Position numbers and translations under genes: made by a program. The notes under the pieces are model-generated. The model was given only the letters and a program-made list of their open reading frames with translations, did no database searches and was not told the origin of the DNA. Positions 23,961 to 31,560 of a stretch of DNA of 40,646 nucleotides are shown here, in pieces (within the stretch, counting starts at the first letter, position 1; every line of letters starts with the position of its first letter). The stretch spans positions 1-40,646 of the forward strand of contig CAJTGD010000046.1 of assembly GCA_910575475.1 (NCBI GenBank). The letters run 5' to 3'. This DNA is from Lachnospiraceae bacterium (lineage in GTDB: Bacteria > Bacillota > Clostridia > Lachnospirales > Lachnospiraceae).

Positions 23961-24064
23961 AAAAAAGCCGGATAAAGAACAGACTTTTCAATCTGCGCCT
24001 TATCCAGCATATCACTTCCGCCGTGCGATATACCCTCCGGTCAAGCCGCCTGCATTATATAAAA
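23961..24064 (-). promoter_or_regulatory. MATE leader cassette, copy 1: leader ORF overlapping an intrinsic terminator
   Basis: Reading the minus strand: TATAAT-like box near 24060, a GGAGGG stretch, GGAAGTGAT, then ATG (24008-24010) opening MLDKAQIEKSVLYPAF. The ORF runs straight through a terminator: GCTGGATAA pairs with TTATCCGGC, with inner CAGA/TCTG, followed by TTTTTT (23961-23966). The start codon sits at the base of the 5' arm, so a ribosome there would block the hairpin. The ORF is in frame with the pump. The same cassette recurs at 24531-24652. Confidence 0.65.
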
Positions 24065-24091
24065 TGCAGAATTATTTAATTTTCCTTCCCA

Positions 24092-24211
24092 TTAAGATAA
24101 CCCTATCTTCCAACAATCATTCCAGGGTTCTCTGGAAAATGCTTTTGTATATATTTCCCCGTATTCTCTAATATGTTCTAATGAACAGAGTTTTATAATA
24201 TAACTTCCCAT
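24092..24211 (-). pseudogene. GNAT acetyltransferase, N-terminal stub
   Basis: From ATG 24211, behind GGGAGGGAG, the frame reads MGSYIIKLCSLEHIREYGEI and YTKAFSREPWNDCW, the first strand and helix of many GNAT acetyltransferases, then WKIGLS and stop after 39 codons. The acetyl-CoA site is missing. The break lies shortly upstream of the MATE leader copy 1. Confidence 0.55.
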
Positions 24212-24317
24212 ATAAATACTCCCTCCCTTTTTCGTTTTAACCGTCTTTACATCGTTACTTTCCACGGAATAGGAAACAGGCCACATTACCACTCGCTGCC
24301 CTTCTGTGCTGCAGCCT

Positions 24318-24475
24318 TTAAAAATCCTTAGTGATATATTTGACATCAAAATACCCTCCTTCGTAGGTACATTTTCCCTGAACCACATCTGTCAGTTCGT
24401 TATGCTTTTCCCGGTATTCAAATTCTTCCTTTTCAATATATACACAACGTACACTTTATTCTTCCGTTTTTTCAT
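24318..24475 (-). pseudogene. Small unidentified gene with a TATATAT frameshift
   Basis: From ATG 24475 the frame reads MKKRKNKVYVVYI; removing one TA from the following TATATAT run restores EKEEFEYREKHNELTDVVQG and continues to YFDVKYITKDF and TAA at 24318, about 52 codons. As it stands the frame ends early. GAGGAAGAG lies upstream and MATE-leader copy 2 directly precedes it, so it was probably the gene first controlled by that leader. Family unknown. Confidence 0.45.
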
Positions 24476-24530
24476 CAGCAGATCCCTAACGTTCTCTTCC
24501 TCATCAATTCCCCTCCACTCCCCAAAATGC

Positions 24531-24652
24531 AAAAAAGCTGGATAAAGAACAGACTTTTCAATCTGTGCCTTATCCAGCATACCACTTCCAGTGAGTAATA
24601 CACCCTCCGAGCAAACTACCCGCATTATATAAAAAACAAGACTATTTGTCAA
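24531..24652 (-). promoter_or_regulatory. MATE-type leader cassette, copy 2, with clear promoter
   Basis: Minus strand: TTGACA (plus 24647-24652), exactly 17 bp, TATAAT (24624-24629), then CGGAGGGTGTATTAC, GGAAGTGGT and ATG (24578-24580) opening the same MLDKAQIEKSVLYPAF peptide, followed by the terminator stem GCTGGATAA/TTATCCAGC and TTTTTT (24531-24536). It is about 85-90% identical to copy 1 across 105 bp, including the silent third-position change GCG/GCA. Again the ORF stays open and in frame into the next gene. Confidence 0.65.
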
Positions 24653-24799
24653 GTAGTTCATGATAAGTGTTCAACATAATTGTTACTATTTACAGCCCAA
24701 TGTCATTTAGTTAATATATGGACGAAATCCGATGTTCCACTCACCGGTGTTCACCCGTCTTGTTGACTTCAACCTGCGATATTACTGGGGTTATTCTAT

Positions 24800-25263
24800 C
24801 TGAAAACCTTGCATCTGAAAATCCATTTTCATGGAAATTATAGTTTTTTTCAGCGGAAAACTCAGATGGATAAGGGCAGTTTTTCCTCTTCCGCGCAAAG
24901 GATATCCATTCCAAAGGCCTTCTTTCCGGTTTTGATTTTCCTGACAAGGAATCCTTTGACATCCGGGTCCGGGTCACCCTGGTACGCAGCCAGTCAAAAA
25001 AGATTGCTGTAGAGGGATACCGCCGTTTTGTCGATAAGGCAACCTCCTTTGATTTTATTGAGTATAGGACACGGGATACCTACCAGCTTACGTTCCGCAT
25101 TGTCAGGTTTTCCATATCAGAGTCCACTTATGAGTGCCTGGTTACATGGGCAAAACTCATCGCCTACAACTTGACAGAAAGTATCATCAACCATACTGCT
25201 GTGGTCCATCAAAAGAAGACAATGCTTGGAGCTATTGTATCAAAAATGATGGGGGATTCATAG
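24800..25263 (+). pseudogene. IS4-family transposase remnant
   Basis: The frame ending at TAG 25261-25263 reads FRAKDIHSKGLLSGFDFPDK, FDIRVRVTLVRSQSKKIAVEGYRRFVDK and IEYRTRDTYQLTFRIVRF, recognisable IS4-type transposase sequence. Upstream QMDKG is in another frame, so a frameshift lies near 24875. After STYECLVT it jumps to WAKLIAYNLTESIINHTAV, normally about 35 residues further on, so the conserved YREK-like block is deleted. No ends were identified. Confidence 0.65.
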
Positions 25264-25520
25264 ATACGGATTATTTCGTGCTTACAAAATTTCAAAGAAT
25301 GAAAAACAAGATTCCTGGCAGGAACGTCAATTTTTTGGCAGATTCGAATTTGAACCGAAATGTTATTATTTTTAGTGAAAAAATTGACAGTCAGATTCGT
25401 CAGGCACTTTCTTGCCGTAAGTCAATTTTAAATAGGACAGATTCGTTTTGGGGCGTGGACAATTATAGATGGGAATGGTATCATAAAAAAAGTATTGAAG
25501 TAGAACCTAAAGGAGACTGA
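25262..25520 (+). pseudogene. Unidentified coding remnant upstream of the AlbA_2 gene
   Basis: Open frame ending at TGA 25518-25520, 4 nt before the next ATG, reading VLTKFQRMKNKIPGRNVNFL, NRNVIIFSEKIDSQIRQALS and FWGVDNYRWEWYHKKSIEVE. The close spacing suggests translational coupling with the AlbA_2 gene. Its 5' part has been replaced by the IS4 fragment. The last 80 bp recur at 13791-13870. Not recognised. Confidence 0.35.
25410..25490 (+). repeat. 80 bp segment shared with 13791-13870
   Basis: About 90% identical to the earlier segment, here without frame-breaking changes. Both copies end in ATGGTATCATAAAAAA. Origin unknown; probably the conserved 3' end of one gene present twice as a remnant. 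Confidence 0.6.
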
Positions 25521-25524
25521 TGAT

Positions 25525-26988
25525 ATGACGATGGAAGAGATTGTTCATGGGGAATCCAAAAATGTCGAATTTAAAGAGACATTGCCTGATAAATCAGAGA
25601 AATACATGAAGACGATCATAGCTTTTGCAAACACGCAGGGAGGTCAGTTAATAGTAGGTGTGAATGATGTGACGCGGGAAGTGACAGGTGTAGATATGGA
25701 CTCTGTGTTTAAAATTATGGATCGTATCATTAATGCAGTTTCCGATTCCTGTGCACCCCAGATTGTGCCGGATATTACATTTCAGACAATTGAGGGAAAA
25801 ACCATTGTTGTGGTTTACGTAGCACCTGGAGCAAACAGACCATATTATATGAAGTCCAGAGGCAAGGAAGGCGGTACTTATATTCGTGTTGCCGGTACAT
25901 CCAGACAGGCGGATGCGGATAAGATTAAGGAACTGGAATTGGAAGGAGCGCGGATTTCCTGGGATGAACTGATTTGTGTTGGCTATGAAGTCAAGGAAAA
26001 TGCGATTAAAAAGCTTTGTCGTGATATGAATCGGTATCGCAATGAAATGCAGCAGAGAAAGGGAAATGCTGAGAAACTGCAGCAGGTTACGAGGGCACAG
26101 CTATTGAACTGGAATGTGATTAAGAAAACGGAAGACGGTTATCTGGCATCGAATGCATTTGCATTGTTAACCGGAAAACATTTCTATTATTCCAGAACCC
26201 AATGTGCCGTGTTTGCAGGTACAGATCGTGGAGAATTTATTGATAAGAAGGAATACGACGGCCCGCTTTATGGGCAGATTGAAGAAGCATATGCCTTTGT
26301 TTTGCGCAATATTCGGAGGAGCGCAAAAGTGGAAGGACTGATTCGAAGGGAAGGTCATGAATTACCTCCAGACGCGATTCGTGAGATGATCATCAATGCC
26401 CATTGTCATCGCAACTTTTTGGACAATTCCTGTGTGCAGGTAGCCTTGTATGATGACCGTCTGGAAGTGACTTCACCCGGAGGATTGTGCTATGGACTGA
26501 CGCTGGAGGAAGCGATCAGCGGTCGTTCCAAGCAGCGAAACCGTATTGTAGCAGAGGTATTTAACCAAATGGGACTTATTGAAGCCTGGGGAACCGGACT
26601 TCGAAATATTCGAAAAGCGGCGAAGGAATACAGTCTGCCGGAACCGCAGTTTATTGAGATGACAGGAACCTTCCGTGTGAATCTGTTTCGCAGTTTATCA
26701 CCGATGGAAGATCGGCAGAAGATCGGTAAAACATCGGCGAAAAATTTGAAAAGCATCGGTGAAACATCGGTGAAAGCCCGGAAAAGCATCGGTGTTGAAT
26801 TGAATGCTACGCAGAAGAGTATTATTGATCTGCTGTCGGAGAATGTACAGATGAGCGGAACTGAATTAGCGGAGCGAATTGGAATTTCAAAAAGAAATAT
26901 TGAGACAAATATCAAAAAACTCAAGGAAAAAGGTATTTTAGTCCGCCATGGCTCTGCCAGAGCCGGATATTGGGAAATTTGTATCTGA
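25525..26988 (+). CDS. AlbA_2/Schlafen-domain putative transcriptional regulator
   Basis: 487 aa. The N-terminal AlbA_2 domain (ESKNVEFKETLPDKSEKYMKTIIAFANTQGGQLIVGVND, about 9-50, with GGTYIRVAGTSRQAD near 120) is followed by an ATP-binding C-terminal region of the RecG-like helicase-annotated family (MIINAHCHRNF, VTSPGG, RNRIVAEVFNQMGLIEAWGTGL) and a winged-helix end (TELAERIGISKRNIETNIKKLKEKGIL). A charged linker repeats K(T/S)SAKNLKSIGETSVKARKSIG. Such proteins are widespread and poorly understood; DNA binding is likely, the target unknown. AAAGGAG precedes ATG; a second in-frame ATG is at 25531. Confidence 0.88.
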   Translation: MTMEEIVHGESKNVEFKETLPDKSEKYMKTIIAFANTQGGQLIVGVNDVTREVTGVDMDSVFKIMDRIINAVSDSCAPQIVPDITFQTIEGKTIVVVYVAPGANRPYYMKSRGKEGGTYIRVAGTSRQADADKIKELELEGARISWDELICVGYEVKENAIKKLCRDMNRYRNEMQQRKGNAEKLQQVTRAQLLNWNVIKKTEDGYLASNAFALLTGKHFYYSRTQCAVFAGTDRGEFIDKKEYDGPLYGQIEEAYAFVLRNIRRSAKVEGLIRREGHELPPDAIREMIINAHCHRNFLDNSCVQVALYDDRLEVTSPGGLCYGLTLEEAISGRSKQRNRIVAEVFNQMGLIEAWGTGLRNIRKAAKEYSLPEPQFIEMTGTFRVNLFRSLSPMEDRQKIGKTSAKNLKSIGETSVKARKSIGVELNATQKSIIDLLSENVQMSGTELAERIGISKRNIETNIKKLKEKGILVRHGSARAGYWEICI

Positions 26989-27100
26989 CATTCTGAATAG
27001 TTATGCGTATTTTTTGAAAGGCAGTTTCGCTTTTAAGCGGTATTGTCAGAGCAAGAAACGGCATTTTATTGTTGGATGAATTATGTACGGAGGATGAGCT

Positions 27101-27318
27101 GTGAAAAAGCAATTCATGCTTAGGAAAATCTCGGATTGGAGTTGGAAGGTATGCGGCTTCTGATTGAAAATATGGGAAAGGTTGATGCTGAAAGATTTAT
27201 TTCTCTTGTGATCAGGGAACCATTCGACTATACGGAATGGCAGAAGGATTTATTTCAGGGAATGTCTCTGGATGAATTGGGAGACAGAGCAATGGAATTT
27301 TATAATTCACAAAAATAA
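27101..27318 (+). pseudogene. Small conserved-looking protein, N-terminus frameshifted
   Basis: GGAGG and GTG 27101 open MKKQFMLRKISDW, which ends after 20 codons. The C-terminal frame reads ENLGLELEGMRLLIENMGKV, DAERFISLVIREPFDYTEWQ and KDLFQGMSLDELGDRAMEFY, ending at 27318. A single shift near 27120 would join them. The second part looks like a well-conserved domain, and translation from TTG 27136 or ATG 27151 is possible but lacks a good ribosome site. Function unknown; toxin-antitoxin association is a possibility I cannot support. Confidence 0.5.
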
Positions 27319-27323
27319 ATTTC

Positions 27324-27354
27324 TGAAACACTTTTCCATACATGGTTGTCTATC
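27324..27354 (+). promoter_or_regulatory. ECF-sigma-type promoter of the solute-binding protein gene
   Basis: TGAAACACTTTT, 11 variable bases, TGTCTATC. TGAAAC (27324-27329) and TGTCTATC (27347-27354) are 17 bp apart. The same two blocks with the same spacing precede both ECF sigma copies (29646-29676, 30446-30476), while the bases between differ. TGAAAC is a typical ECF -35. Confidence 0.7.
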
Positions 27355-27384
27355 TTATAGAAAAACAAGGGAGGTAGACATATC

Positions 27385-29565
27385 ATGAATCAAAAGCTGA
27401 CAAAATTCATCTGTTTCCTGACCACGGCAATCCTGCTGTGCTCCTGCTCCCCGAAGGGAGGCGGGGACGCGGAAAAAGCGGACAGCCCGGCACAAGCCGG
27501 AACGCAGACCGAAGCCGCATCTGACGGACAATCCCCGGCAGGGGAAGGAACCGCTTCCTGGCGGAAGACAGAGCTCCAAAAGCCGGAGGGAGCCGTCCAT
27601 ATCAATTCCATGAGCTATCTGGCGGACGGCACCCTGCGGATCAATTCCTCAGACGCGGAAGGACAGAATCCGGCGGTATGGGACAGCCGGGACAATGGAG
27701 GAACCTGGGAGAACGCGGCTGCGGACATGAGCCTGGCATCCGGCTACGGATATCATTATTTCGCCGATGGCAGCCTGTTTATCTATGACGGCACGAAGCT
27801 GTCCATATCGGCGGGAGACGGGACGGAATCCAAATCTGTCAGTGTGAACGAAGAGGAAATGATCAGCGACGCGGCTATGGCGGGAAATACTCTGGCAGTT
27901 CTGGTTTATGACCAAAATTCACAGTTCCGGCTGGATGTCTATGATCTTGGCTCCATGTCCTGCAGGACCCTGGAGAACAAGGAACTTTCCGAATATCTGA
28001 GCTCCCAGTCTATAGGAGGCATTGCCCTGGACAGCTCGGGAGGAATATTGTACCTGACAGTGGGAGGAACCGGAGAGCTTACGATTGCGCGGTATGACCT
28101 GAATCAGGACCAGCTCAGCTATCTGGTGGAATCGGAAGAGATGGCCCGGCTGCTCAACCCGGAGGAAAAAAACGGCCTTGTCAATCCGAATGAGCAGATT
28201 CTCCTGTCCATCGCGGTAAATGACGCGGAAGATAAAATGGTCCTGCGCATGCTGAATCCGGCAGACAGCCAGACAACGCTCTATCTGTGTGAAAAGGGCA
28301 TTTGGGAGGAGGAAAAAACCGCTTCGGAGGGGGCGCTTCGGATCTACAGCTTATACGGAGGATATGAGGTTCGGCAGGCGGCTTCCCTGTTTCAGGGGCT
28401 GCACCCGGAGCTGGAGGTCAGCTTTGAGACGGGATACACCGGGGAGGACGGCGTGACCCTGTCGGACGCGATCCGGACACTGAATACGGAGCTGATGGCC
28501 GGGGAAGGCCCGGATCTTCTGATACTGGACGGACTTCCGGCAGACAGCTATGCCGGGAAGGGGCTTTTGGAGGATGTGACGGACATAGTGGAACCGTCCA
28601 AGGAAAAATATTTTTACAATATGATCTCCGCTTACAATGACGGGGGAAAGATATTCAAGCTGCCGACGGCATTCAGCGTGCCGGTACTTCTGGGCGATGA
28701 GGAAACTCTGGCCGCGAAAAACCGGGATGAGCTGATGAAGGTATTTCAAAAAAAGGCGGGTGCCGGAATCCCGTTCATCACTCCGAAAAATCTGGCCGGA
28801 ACGGCCGGCAGCCTGTTCATTACCTCCGATATCCTGGGGGAGACTGTGGACGAAGGGAAGCTGGCGGATTTTTATAAGGACCTGGAGAAGATCGCCTCCC
28901 AGAGCATGTCGGACGACGAACGGCAGGCAATGGAAGAGTATGACCAGATGACCCATTGGGCGGAAACAACGTATCCTTCCGGAGGATTTTCTCCGGACCT
29001 GGAATTATATTTCGGAGAAGCACAGGCAGGGGTCGGTAGGATTTCCATATATGAAGATTTTATTGGGATCCTTGCCGTACGCAGAGAAAAAGGATTGTCA
29101 TACCAGTACCTGAACAGGGAAAAAGGGAATTACTTTATAGCAGAATCCGTGCTCGGGATCAACAGCACCGGGAAAAATCCGGAAGCGGCCAGACAATTTC
29201 TCGAATATTATCTGTCAGGGGAAGCACAGGAGACCATGCGTTTCGGAGACTTTTCCATAATCCGGAGTGTGATGGAAGGTACGGATCGTGAGAAGTATAT
29301 TTCAGAAAACGGGGAATTTATAGGGGGAATCTCAAGGAAGGATACGGATAATCCGGAGAAGATTATGAACACCTATAAGATCACGCCTGACGAGCTGCAG
29401 GAGCTGATCACATTTTTCGAGGGCTGCAGCCGTCCGGTGAGGGACGACGCAGTGGTGCTACGGAAGGTGATGGAGCAGGCGGATGCCTGCCTGTTTGAGG
29501 GGAAAGACCCGGAGAGCGCGGCAAAGGATGTATGTGGTGAGGTGAATCTGTATTTGAGTGAATGA
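27385..29565 (+). CDS. Extracellular solute-binding lipoprotein, probably sugar ABC transport
   Basis: 726 aa, much longer than the usual 420-550. Signal peptide with lipobox LCSC (lipidated Cys21), Ser/Ala/Gly linker, then about 260 residues with propeller-like sensor repeats (ADGSLFIYDGTKL, DSSGGILYLTVGGTGEL), then a type-1 substrate-binding fold from about 315 (LRIYSLYGGYEVRQAASLFQ, GPDLLILDGLPADSYAGKGLLEDVT, AARQFLEYYLSGEAQ). GGGAGG precedes ATG. Controlled by an ECF-type promoter and followed by the sigma gene and a broken permease, so it was part of an ECF-regulated import or sensing system. Ligand unknown. Confidence 0.85.
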   Translation: MNQKLTKFICFLTTAILLCSCSPKGGGDAEKADSPAQAGTQTEAASDGQSPAGEGTASWRKTELQKPEGAVHINSMSYLADGTLRINSSDAEGQNPAVWDSRDNGGTWENAAADMSLASGYGYHYFADGSLFIYDGTKLSISAGDGTESKSVSVNEEEMISDAAMAGNTLAVLVYDQNSQFRLDVYDLGSMSCRTLENKELSEYLSSQSIGGIALDSSGGILYLTVGGTGELTIARYDLNQDQLSYLVESEEMARLLNPEEKNGLVNPNEQILLSIAVNDAEDKMVLRMLNPADSQTTLYLCEKGIWEEEKTASEGALRIYSLYGGYEVRQAASLFQGLHPELEVSFETGYTGEDGVTLSDAIRTLNTELMAGEGPDLLILDGLPADSYAGKGLLEDVTDIVEPSKEKYFYNMISAYNDGGKIFKLPTAFSVPVLLGDEETLAAKNRDELMKVFQKKAGAGIPFITPKNLAGTAGSLFITSDILGETVDEGKLADFYKDLEKIASQSMSDDERQAMEEYDQMTHWAETTYPSGGFSPDLELYFGEAQAGVGRISIYEDFIGILAVRREKGLSYQYLNREKGNYFIAESVLGINSTGKNPEAARQFLEYYLSGEAQETMRFGDFSIIRSVMEGTDREKYISENGEFIGGISRKDTDNPEKIMNTYKITPDELQELITFFEGCSRPVRDDAVVLRKVMEQADACLFEGKDPESAAKDVCGEVNLYLSE

Positions 29566-29574
29566 CGGTAAAAA

Positions 29575-29608
29575 AGAGTGTTGCCATTTGCGGCAGCGCT
29601 CTTTTTTT
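29575..29608 (+). terminator. Terminator of the solute-binding gene
   Basis: AGAGTGTTGCC (29575-29585) pairs with GGCAGCGCTCT (29592-29602) over 11 bp including two G-T pairs, then seven T. The duplicated copy near 30391-30420 keeps the right arm and T-run but has lost the left arm. Confidence 0.85.
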
Positions 29609-29985
29609 GCGCTACCGCATAAAAAATAAAAAAACAGAATTTATTTGAAACACTTTTGGCCGCCGGGGTGTCTATCATATATAATAATGAAAAAGAGGAC
29701 AGGGGAAGGTACCAAGGATGGAAAGAAACCTGATCAAGCGCGCAAAGCAGGGGGATAAGGACGCATTTTTAAAATTGATGAATGCCCAGATGCAGACCAT
29801 GTACAAGCTTGCGTGGACCTATCTGAAAAATGAAGATGATGTGGCGGATATTGTTCAGGATACGATTCTGACATGCTTTGAAAAGCTGCCCACCTTGCGG
29901 GAAGAGAAGTATTTTAAAACATGGATGATGAAGATTGTGATCAACCACTGCAAGAATCTGCTGAAGAAAGAGAAGCGGATCATAC
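29583..29985 (+). repeat. Direct duplication, copy 1 (promoter plus sigma N-terminal part)
   Basis: From GCCATTTGCGGCAGCGCTC inside the terminator to CATACAT in the sigma gene, about 400 bp repeated at 30391-30789 with few differences (for example a run of A shortened upstream, ACCAAGG/ACCTAGG before ATG, and CGGATC/AGGACC near the end). Confidence 0.9.
29646..29676 (+). promoter_or_regulatory. ECF-type autoregulatory promoter, copy 1
   Basis: TGAAAC (29646-29651) and TGTCTATC (29669-29676) with 17 bp between, about 40 bp before ATG 29718. Identical core to the promoter at 27324. Confidence 0.7.
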
Positions 29986-30164
29986 ATATGGAAACATTGC
30001 CGGAGGAGACATTTGTGGAGCGGGAGTACAGCAACAGTGAGTGGAATGAGATGCTGGGGGTATTGGATGAAAAGTACAGGACAGTCCTTTGTCCTGAGTT
30101 CCTGATACTACTGGCAAGCAATGCATCTTTACGTAAAAGCTGCCCATATGCAGAAATTTCGTAA
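29718..30164 (+). pseudogene. ECF-family RNA polymerase sigma factor, copy 1, broken in region 4
   Basis: Sigma region 2 is intact (AFLKLMNAQMQTMYKLAWTY, DDVADIVQDTILTCFEKLP, FKTWMMKIVINHC). The linker runs to VLDEKYRTVL at about residue 124, after which the expected region 4 helix-turn-helix is replaced by unrelated CPEFLILLASNASLRK and a stop. The break coincides with a hairpin-rich insertion (30090-30388). Region 4 reads the -35, so this product should not function normally. No anti-sigma gene is visible. A second, shorter copy follows. Confidence 0.85.
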
Positions 30165-30388
30165 ACGAATTTCTGCATAATGCTTGTTGGTGACATGTCC
30201 CCAAGCCCCTGAGATCATTGCCGTGGGCAATGGTTGCGCGTTCCGTTGGAACACTGAAAAAGTTATATTTGCTATTTTGAAAAGAGAAAAACTGCTATGC
30301 AATCGGCGAACCTTTTGCATAGCAGTTTTCTGTTTTTCACGTTTACCTGACGTAAGTCATAAGTTTTGTAATATTTCCTTATGGGCTA
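30090..30388. other. Hairpin-rich, non-coding insertion inside the sigma gene
   Basis: About 300 bp without a credible ORF. Three dyads: TATGCAGAAATT.../ACGAATTTCTGCATA (30147-30179), CATTGCC-GTG-GGCAATG near 30219-30236, and a perfect 15 bp stem AAAACTGCTATGCAA/TTGCATAGCAGTTTT (30288-30329) followed by CTGTTTTT, which looks like a terminator. It may be a small mobile or RNA-producing element or patched remnants; its exact ends are not clear. Confidence 0.4.
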
Positions 30389-30390
30389 CC

Positions 30391-30789
30391 GCCATTTGCG
30401 GCAGCGCTCTTTTTTTGCGCCGCCGCTTAAAAAATAGAATTTATTTGAAACACTTTTGGCCGCCGGGTTGTCTATCATATATAATAACAGTGAAAAAGAG
30501 GACAGGGGAAGGTACCTAGGATGGAAAGAAACCTGATCAAGCGCGCGAAGCAGGGGGATAAGGACGCATTTTTAAAATTGATGAATGCCCAGATGCAGAC
30601 CATGTACAAGCTTGCGTGGACCTATCTGAAAAATGAAGATGATGTGGCGGATATTGTTCAGGATACGATTCTGACATGCTTTGAAAAGCTGCCCACCTTG
30701 CGGGAAGAGAAGTATTTTAAAACATGGATGATGAAGATTGTGATCAACCACTGCAAGAATCTGCTGAAGAAAGAGAAGAGGACCATACA
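30391..30789 (+). repeat. Direct duplication, copy 2
   Basis: Second copy of 29583-29985. It ends at CATACAT, where the sequence switches to GAGGTGAATCTGTATTTGAG, identical to the 3' end of the solute-binding gene at 29540-29563. Confidence 0.9.
30446..30476 (+). promoter_or_regulatory. ECF-type promoter, copy 2
   Basis: TGAAAC (30446-30451), 17 bp, TGTCTATC (30469-30476). One base differs from copy 1 in the spacer. Confidence 0.65.
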
Positions 30790-30817
30790 TGAGGTGAATC
30801 TGTATTTGAGTGAGTAG
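30521..30817 (+). pseudogene. Chimera: sigma factor N-terminus fused to the last codons of a solute-binding gene
   Basis: 98 aa. Residues 1-90 equal copy 1 of the sigma factor (region 2 only) with one change, then EVNLYLSE and stop, exactly the C-terminus of the solute-binding protein at 29565, nucleotide-identical over 23 bp. A deletion joined the sigma gene to the 3' end of a second solute-binding gene whose body is lost. The product lacks region 4; a residual region-2 protein could still bind core polymerase. Confidence 0.85.
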
Positions 30818-30827
30818 GTTGTATGAA

Positions 30828-31220
30828 ATGGATATGAAAAAAATTCATTTGCCGCATTCTTTTCGTTTCTCTGCGGCAAGACGGAGCCGGGACCGATGGC
30901 GACTGGCCTTCGTCCTGCCCAGCCTGGCGGGGGTGCTGGCGTTTTACGTGCTCCCCTATCTGGATGTGGTCCGCAGGGCGTTTGTCACGACCATGACGGG
31001 AGAATTTGCGGGGATGTCCAACTTCCGGTAGGTGCTGGGCAATCCGGCATTCCGCCTTGCGGCGGCGAATACGGCGAAGATGATGGGAGTCAGCGTGCCG
31101 ATCCTGGCGGTGTCCCTGCAGAAAGGGATCCATGGGGGAAGGTGGTTCAAGAGCGGTCTGCTGATTCCTATGGCCATTCCGGCGGCGTCCGTAGTGCTGC
31201 TCTGGCAGTGTATCGCAGGG
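30828..31220 (+). pseudogene. Sugar ABC transporter permease (MalF/UgpA type), N-terminal fragment with internal stop
   Basis: RDRWRLAFVLPSLAGVLAFY..PYLDVVRRAF is the usual first helix of sugar permeases, followed by FAGMSNFR, an in-frame TAG (31029-31031), and the same frame continuing VLGNPAFRLAAANTAKMMGV and LIPMAIPAASVVLLWQ. Homology stops near 31220, before the EAA loop. It follows a solute-binding 3' end directly, the normal gene order for such operons. Confidence 0.75.
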
Positions 31221-31560
31221 GTCTTACTTTTTGGATTGATGATCTCATTTACCATTATTTCCAGGACTGCTTACAATATGAGTACTGCTGAGGTCTCCAC
31301 GGAACAGGCGGAGCATCAGACATTTACCCCGGATGTATCGGCACGGGGGACTGTGACCGGAAGCAGAGAGATTGCCGTTTCCACGGTGGAAGGACTGCGG
31401 GTGGGGACGGTGCATGTCATGGAGGGACAGGCTGTGGAGGCCGGGGAGATCCTGTTTGAGGTGGATCTGCAGGATCTGGCGGAAAAGATGAAGGCGAAGC
31501 AGCAGGATCTGCAGAGCCTGGATCTGCAGATACGCGGAGCCGTGGAGTCGGAAGCAGCGG
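31221..31560 (+). pseudogene. HlyD-like efflux adaptor fragment fused in frame to the permease remnant
   Basis: VLLFGLMISFTIISRTAY is a single membrane helix, then FTPDVSARGTVTGSREIAVS and VEGLRVGTVHVMEGQAVEAG, the lipoyl-like half-motif of membrane-fusion adaptors, and a coiled-coil start (LAEKMKAKQQDLQSLDLQIR). It enters directly from the permease frame at WQCIAG with no start, so it was joined by deletion. The coiled coil is cut near 31560. Confidence 0.6.

Noticed and set aside
23917..24010. Starting the MATE protein at 24010, 31 codons upstream
   Set aside because: The added part equals the leader peptide found in copy 2 before an unrelated gene, and a stronger ribosome site precedes ATG 23917 where family similarity begins.
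23961..24064. The MATE leader as a T-box, SAM or other metabolite riboswitch
   Set aside because: The region between promoter and terminator is only about 60 nt, too short for known aptamers, and contains an ORF with a ribosome site instead.
30184..30519. 111 aa plus-strand open frame between the two sigma copies
   Set aside because: It crosses a terminator hairpin and the duplicated promoter, has no ribosome site, and its sequence has no protein-like pattern.
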